From the NCBI RefSeq assembly GCF_014649035.1, contig NZ_BMSG01000001.1, positions 310,001-374,000 of the forward strand: a stretch of 64,000 bases of DNA, given 5' to 3'. This document shows, piece by piece, positions 59,995 to 64,000 of the stretch (position 1 is the first letter of the stretch; the number at the start of each line of letters is the position of its first letter). Source of the DNA: Streptomyces sindenensis. Its GTDB lineage: Bacteria; Actinomycetota; Actinomycetes; Streptomycetales; Streptomycetaceae. Made by a program: the position numbers and the translations under genes. The notes beneath the pieces are model-generated. The model searched no databases, was not told the origin of the DNA, and saw only the letters and a program-made list of their open reading frames with translations.

Positions 59995-60722
59995 TGGGTT
60001 ACGACATCGCCGCGTACGGGGACAAGCGGCCGGACTACGACGCGATGCTGTGGGAGCTCCGGCAGGACGAAGCGGAGGCGAGCGCCTTCCTCGCCGGCCT
60101 CGCGACGGACGGCAAGGCCCTGGAGCTCGGGATCGGCACCGGCCGTGTGGCTCTGCCGCTGGCGCGTCGCGGGGTCTCGGTGACCGGCATCGAAGGCTCG
60201 TCCTCGATGGTGGACCAGCTGAAGCGGAAGATCACCGACGAGAGCGTCGACGTCGTCGTCGGGGACTTCGCCGACGTGGGCGTCGACCGGACCTTCGACC
60301 TCATCTACTGCATCAGCGAGACCTTCTTCCTCCTGCCGACCCAGGAGAGCCAGATCGCCTGTGTGCGCAACGTGGCGGAGCGGCTGACGAGCGGGGGCCG
60401 GTTCGTGGTCCAGGCCACCGTTCCGCAGCACGGGCTCTTCTGCAAGAAGGAGAGCACCCACACCCGTCACGTGGACGAGGGGAGCGCGGTCGTCACCGCT
60501 CGCCGGCACAACCGCGCGGAACAGCGGGTCGACGTGCAGAACATCGTGTTCGACGGCGGGGGCAACCGGTTCCACCCGCTGCGCTACCGCTACGTCTGGC
60601 CGTCCGAACTGGACCTGATGGCGAGGCTGGCCGGGCTGGGTCCGGCCTCCCGCACGGGCGACTGGAGCGGTTCCGGCTACGACGCCTCGGGGGGATACGT
60701 CGCGGTGTACCAGAAGCCGTGA
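59994..60722 (+). CDS. class I SAM-dependent methyltransferase
   Basis: 242 residues from ATG 59994, with AGGGAG five bases upstream. Rossmann landmarks: motif I ALELGIGTGRVALPLARRG near 44-60, VTGIEGSSSMVDQL, VVVGDFADVGVDRTFDLIYC and GGRFVVQATVP. It is a small stand-alone methyltransferase of the kind that modifies small molecules or peptide termini. It is translationally coupled to the exporter within the RiPP-like operon. Confidence 0.85.
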   Translation: MGYDIAAYGDKRPDYDAMLWELRQDEAEASAFLAGLATDGKALELGIGTGRVALPLARRGVSVTGIEGSSSMVDQLKRKITDESVDVVVGDFADVGVDRTFDLIYCISETFFLLPTQESQIACVRNVAERLTSGGRFVVQATVPQHGLFCKKESTHTRHVDEGSAVVTARRHNRAEQRVDVQNIVFDGGGNRFHPLRYRYVWPSELDLMARLAGLGPASRTGDWSGSGYDASGGYVAVYQKP

Positions 60723-60775
60723 TCCGGAGGGGCTGCCCCTGACCCGAAACCACCGGTGACGAAACAGAGGATGAC

Positions 60776-61987
60776 ATGGAATCCGTTCTGCCCAGGCTTC
60801 CCTTCCAGCGGCGCGGCATATTCGACGTTCCCCAGGAACTCCGCGCGATGCAGAGCGGTGGGGACCTGGTCAGGGTGCTCACCGCGGCGGGGGACGAGGC
60901 GTGGCTCGTCACGCGCTACGAGGACGTACGGAGCCTGCTCGCGGACGCCCGTCTCGGCCGCTCCCATCCGGCGCCGCGTGACGCGGCACGCCTCGGCAAC
61001 TCGGCGCTGAGCACGGCGGGTCCGGTCGGGAGCTACGCGTCGGAGCAGGAGGACCACGCCCGTTACCGGCGCAGGCTCACCCCGGCGTTCTCGGCGAAGC
61101 GCATGCGGCTGCTGCGGGACAGCACGGAGGAGGTCATCCGGGAGACGCTGGACACGATGTCCGGGCTCACGCCTCCCGTCGATCTCCACCAGGCCTTCTC
61201 GATGCCCGTCTCGCTGCACGTCATCTGCCGGCTCCTGGGAGTTCCCTACGAGGACCACGACCTCTTCCGGTCCTGGTTCGAAGGCCTGGCCGGCATGGCG
61301 GACCTCCAGAAGTCCTCGGAAGCGCGGCAGGCCATGGGCGCGTACATGGCCGCGCTGGCGGAGCGCAAGCGCGACCGCCCCGGCGAGGACCTCATCAGCG
61401 ATCTGGTGGGTTCGGGGGACATGACCCTCGCCTCCCCCGCGCCGGGGAGCGAAGCGGTCCTGGACGACCTCTCCTACGTGGCCGCCTCCCTCCTCTTCGC
61501 CGGATACCGGACCACCGCCATCAAGATCGATTACGGTGCGGTGCTCCTGCTCGCGGACGAGGGCCAGCGGGCCGCCCTGCGGGCCGATCCCGCGCTCGCC
61601 GAGACCGCCGTGGAGGAGGTCCTGCGGATGTCGTCGCCGGACCACCCGCTCCTGCGGTACGCCCGCGAGGACCTGGTCATCTCCGGCACGACCGTGCGGG
61701 CCGGCGAGGCCGTGCTGCTGTCCACGCTGGTCGCCAACCGCGACCCGTCGGTGTTCCCGGAACCGGACGCGTTCGACATCTCCCGGGACCCCAATCCGCA
61801 CCTGTCCTTCGGCCACGGGCCCCGGCTCTGCATCGGCACCACGCTCGCCCGCGTCGAGATCGCCGCGGCACTGAGCATGCTGTTCGAACGCTTCCCCGGG
61901 CTCCGTCTCTCCGTTCCGCACGAGGAACTCACCCGGCGGACGGACATGATGATGGGAGGACTCGCACGGGTTCCGGTCGAGTGGTGA
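60776..61987 (+). CDS. cytochrome P450 with unusual I-helix
   Basis: 403 residues. The heme ligand is C352 in SFGHGPRLCIGTTLARVEIA. ExxR lies in AVEEVLRMSSPDHPLLRY, and the meander has VANRDPSVFPEPDAFDISRD. The I-helix reads LLFAGYRTTAIK: the Gly and Thr are present but the acid of the usual AGx(D/E)T is Arg. Loss of the acid-alcohol pair occurs in P450s with non-standard chemistry, including oxidative cross-linking. It is the main candidate for modifying the Trp of the 21-residue peptide. Gap of 53 bp from the methyltransferase. Confidence 0.9.
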   Translation: MESVLPRLPFQRRGIFDVPQELRAMQSGGDLVRVLTAAGDEAWLVTRYEDVRSLLADARLGRSHPAPRDAARLGNSALSTAGPVGSYASEQEDHARYRRRLTPAFSAKRMRLLRDSTEEVIRETLDTMSGLTPPVDLHQAFSMPVSLHVICRLLGVPYEDHDLFRSWFEGLAGMADLQKSSEARQAMGAYMAALAERKRDRPGEDLISDLVGSGDMTLASPAPGSEAVLDDLSYVAASLLFAGYRTTAIKIDYGAVLLLADEGQRAALRADPALAETAVEEVLRMSSPDHPLLRYAREDLVISGTTVRAGEAVLLSTLVANRDPSVFPEPDAFDISRDPNPHLSFGHGPRLCIGTTLARVEIAAALSMLFERFPGLRLSVPHEELTRRTDMMMGGLARVPVEW

Positions 61988-62035
61988 GCGGCGTACGGGC
62001 AGGGAGATCCGGCGAGTGGAAGCGGGGAGTGGAAC

Positions 62036-63283
62036 ATGCCGACAGCGGTTCTCGTCATGGGCTGTGGTCTGCGGTCAGGACATGGACGTGACCAGATACG
62101 GCTCCTGCACGAGCAGGCGCGGCGCAGAGGGCTGGACCTGATCGGGGCGGAGAAACCCGCGAACCTGTCGTTCGCCGACGCGTCGAGGTTCTCCGCACTC
62201 GTTCCGTGCGAGGTGGAGGACGCGGCCGCGGCGGCGGCCACGATGAAGTCGGTGGACGCGAAGTTCGCCGGGGTGCTGGCCTTCCGCGACCTGTGCGTGG
62301 AACCTCTCGCGGAGGTGGCCCGGACGCTGGGGATACCGGCGATCAGCCCGGCGGCGGCCAGGACCACCCGGAACAAGGACCTCAGCCGGGACCGTCTGCG
62401 GGAGGCCGGTCTGCCGCAGCCCGCCGCGGCCCTCGTCCGGGACGTGGCGGAAGCCCGGGAGTTCCTCGACGCCACACCCCCGGGGCCCTGGATCCTCAAG
62501 CCCCGCGACGGGATGGGCAGCGCCCAGGTCGATCTGGTCCGCTCTGCGGCCGATCTGGAGCAGGCGTTCGACGGCCGCCCGCAGGGATCCCCGGCTCTCA
62601 TCGAGGAGTTCGTTCCCGGCCCGGAGTTCTCCGCCGACGGAGTCGTGGTGGGCGGTGTTCCCGTCATCACCGCACTGGCCCAGAAGTCCATGGGTCCTTC
62701 GTTCGTGGAGACCGGACACCGCATTCCCGCCGATCTCTCCGACGCGCAGACCGCCCTGGTGGACGCCCAGATGAAGGTGGCGCTGCCCGCCGTGGGCCTC
62801 ACCCGGGGCCCCTTCCACGTCGAGTTCTGGACGAACGGCACCGGGGTCGTGCTGGGCGAGATCCACGCCAGGCCGGGCGGCGCGTTCATCCCGACGATGG
62901 CCGAGTACGCGCGCCCGGGGCTGGAGATGTACGGGCTGTACCTCGACGACGTGCTGGGGCGGCCGGCGCAGGCCCTTCCGCCCACCACCCGCAGTGCGGG
63001 CATGCGCCACCTGATCGTCCGGCCTCCCGGGCGGCTCGCCTCGGTCTCCGGCTGGGACGAGGCGGTGTCGGTCGACCAGTGCGTCGCTTCGGGCCTGCTG
63101 GTGGGTCCCGGCGACCGGATCGGGCCCGTCACCTGGTCCGCCGACCGGCACGGCTTCGTCGTGGTCGAAGGGGCTTCGGGAGCCGAGGTGGACGCGGGCC
63201 TCGACCGGATCGAGAGCGGCATCGGCTTCGAGGTGACCGAGGAGGAGCCTCCCGGGCCGGTGAGTTCTCCGCCCGCGCCTTGA
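62036..63283 (+). CDS. ATP-grasp carboxylate-amine ligase
   Basis: 415 residues. ATP-grasp landmarks: WILKPRDGMGSAQVDLV (ATP Lys and Gly-rich loop), SPALIEEFVPGPEFSADGVV, and HVEFWTNGTGVVLGEIHARPGG with metal-binding Glu and Arg-Pro-Gly. It belongs to the amino-acid/peptide ligase group that joins a carboxylate to an amine via acyl phosphate. In a RiPP-like setting it could add an amino acid, or form an ester or amide cross-link in the peptide. GGGGAG precedes the ATG. It is the last gene before a strong hairpin. Confidence 0.88.
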   Translation: MPTAVLVMGCGLRSGHGRDQIRLLHEQARRRGLDLIGAEKPANLSFADASRFSALVPCEVEDAAAAAATMKSVDAKFAGVLAFRDLCVEPLAEVARTLGIPAISPAAARTTRNKDLSRDRLREAGLPQPAAALVRDVAEAREFLDATPPGPWILKPRDGMGSAQVDLVRSAADLEQAFDGRPQGSPALIEEFVPGPEFSADGVVVGGVPVITALAQKSMGPSFVETGHRIPADLSDAQTALVDAQMKVALPAVGLTRGPFHVEFWTNGTGVVLGEIHARPGGAFIPTMAEYARPGLEMYGLYLDDVLGRPAQALPPTTRSAGMRHLIVRPPGRLASVSGWDEAVSVDQCVASGLLVGPGDRIGPVTWSADRHGFVVVEGASGAEVDAGLDRIESGIGFEVTEEEPPGPVSSPPAP

Positions 63284-63365
63284 CCCTCCCTTGCCCTGCG
63301 CCCCTCGCGCCGGAGCGCGCCACGCAGGACACTTGACCTCGACGTCGACATCCGGCGCTTGATAC

Positions 63366-63399
63366 CCGTCGCTCCGGAACCCGGGATCCGGAGCGACGG
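63366..63399 (+). terminator. 13-bp stem terminator closing the RiPP-like operon
   Basis: CCGTCGCTCCGGA at 63366-63378 pairs perfectly with 63387-63399 around an 8-nt loop. It lies 83 bases after the ligase stop and 20 bases before the next gene. Confidence 0.85.
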
Positions 63400-63418
63400 C
63401 TCTCGGAGGGGGACACCT

Positions 63419-64000
63419 ATGCGGGACAGCCATCGGGCGGAAGCCGAGCGGCTGTTGGTGCGGGCCGTGGAGGAGGAGGCGCGGCGCAGCGGCGGGCGGA
63501 CCGATGCGGGTGCGCTGATGTCGCGGGCACGGGCCGCGCTCGACACCATGGCCGCCGGCGCGGACGAGGAGTACGCCGCGTACACGCGGGCGCTGGACTC
63601 GGCGGCGGCAGGCGACCGGCCGCTGGCGGAGCGCTTCAGCAGGGCGACGCTCACCACGCCCCTGCTGGTGACGGGAGTTGCCGCGGCCGCCGCGTTCGGC
63701 GCGGATCTGGCGCTGGGCGCGAACACCGGCCTGGCGTTCGGCGCGGGCGCGGCCGTCGCGGTGGCCGGGACGGCTACGACCGTGGCGAAGGTGACCGCGT
63801 CGCACTGGCCCGCCGCCCACCGCCGGGCCGCGGCGGCCGGACAGCCGGGCGGGGTCGAGCAGTTGCGGCTCCAGTGGCTGACCGCCCTGGAGGTGCGGGG
63901 CATCCGCCCGTATCTGGACCAGCAGCGGATGCTCAACCCCGCCAAGCGCACCCCGAAGAAGCAGACCACCCCGGTGGTCAAGCAGTTGCGCGGCGGCGAC
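63419..64000 (+). CDS. membrane protein, incomplete at window end
   Basis: 194 codons are visible and the frame is open at the edge. ATG 63419 has GGAGGGGG before it. The N-terminal helix is charged (RAEAERLLVRAVEEEARRSG), about 75-125 is an Ala/Gly-rich hydrophobic pair of TM helices (TTPLLVTGVAAAAAFGADLA, FGAGAAVAVAGTATTVAKVT), and LRLQWLTALEVRGIRPYLDQ follows. That last block recalls N-terminal parts of large Streptomyces signalling NTPases, but the diagnostic part is outside the window. It is separated from the RiPP-like operon by a terminator. Confidence 0.65.
   Translation, partial: MRDSHRAEAERLLVRAVEEEARRSGGRTDAGALMSRARAALDTMAAGADEEYAAYTRALDSAAAGDRPLAERFSRATLTTPLLVTGVAAAAAFGADLALGANTGLAFGAGAAVAVAGTATTVAKVTASHWPAAHRRAAAAGQPGGVEQLRLQWLTALEVRGIRPYLDQQRMLNPAKRTPKKQTTPVVKQLRGGD

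Overview
The window is actinobacterial and almost certainly Streptomyces. It has very high G+C with third-position bias, GTG/TTG starts with GGAGG-type sites, rare TTA codons, a DasR-type site in front of a chitinase, a Scr1/DUF5753 + DUF397 regulator set, and a Streptomyces-style Tad pilus cluster. No rRNA, tRNA, CRISPR array, intact transposase or integrase was seen.

Layout. 1-7.6 kb is accessory: a repeat-rich leader, a wHTH/zinc-ribbon protein with a TTA codon, a HEPN-like protein (also TTA) translationally coupled to a large two-P-loop KGGVGR NTPase, a Scr-type regulator set, and an orphan XRE antitoxin beside a HigB remnant. 7.7-19.9 kb is a leftward Tad pilus region (CpaB, CpaE, two TadE-like proteins, TadA, TadB, TadC, a kinase/regulator pair, Flp-type pilin, TadG-like protein, lipoprotein, OmpA-domain protein). 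20.3-24.9 kb holds a GH18 chitinase, an Nramp-type transporter and a methyltransferase. 25-32.3 kb is a divergent D-amino-acid/sugar catabolic locus: a GntP permease, RidA, an IclR regulator and a PfkB kinase face a D-amino-acid deaminase and an N-acyl-D-amino-acid deacylase, with a perfect inverted repeat between them. 32.3-39.9 kb is mixed housekeeping and regulatory genes, with clear operators for the TetR gene and a Fur-like box before a small gene. 40.1-44.9 kb is a four-gene solute-binding/TelA/solute-binding-vWA/membrane operon. 45-49.9 kb holds PEP carboxykinase, a hemolysin-III-like protein and a YyaL-like protein.

Two regions stand out. At 50.1-54.5 kb a four-gene operon encodes a Nudix-wHTH protein, a nucleosidase with intact catalytic residues and a TTA codon, a membrane protein, and a 4-TM protein. 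The nucleosidase C-terminal part and the membrane protein N-terminus share a short RHIM/amyloid-like motif. This looks like an effector-receptor pair wired by homotypic motif interaction. A VapBC module follows, then a decayed tract with a yyaL fragment and a broken Uma2 gene.

At 56.6-63.3 kb a strong promoter and a GAGGAGGGAGG site precede a 21-codon peptide gene. A perfect 12-bp hairpin follows it, then six co-directional genes: HEAT-FGE-like fusion, split-barrel flavoprotein, MFS exporter, methyltransferase, P450 and ATP-grasp ligase. This has the architecture of an uncharacterised RiPP cluster. The window ends inside an open membrane-protein gene.
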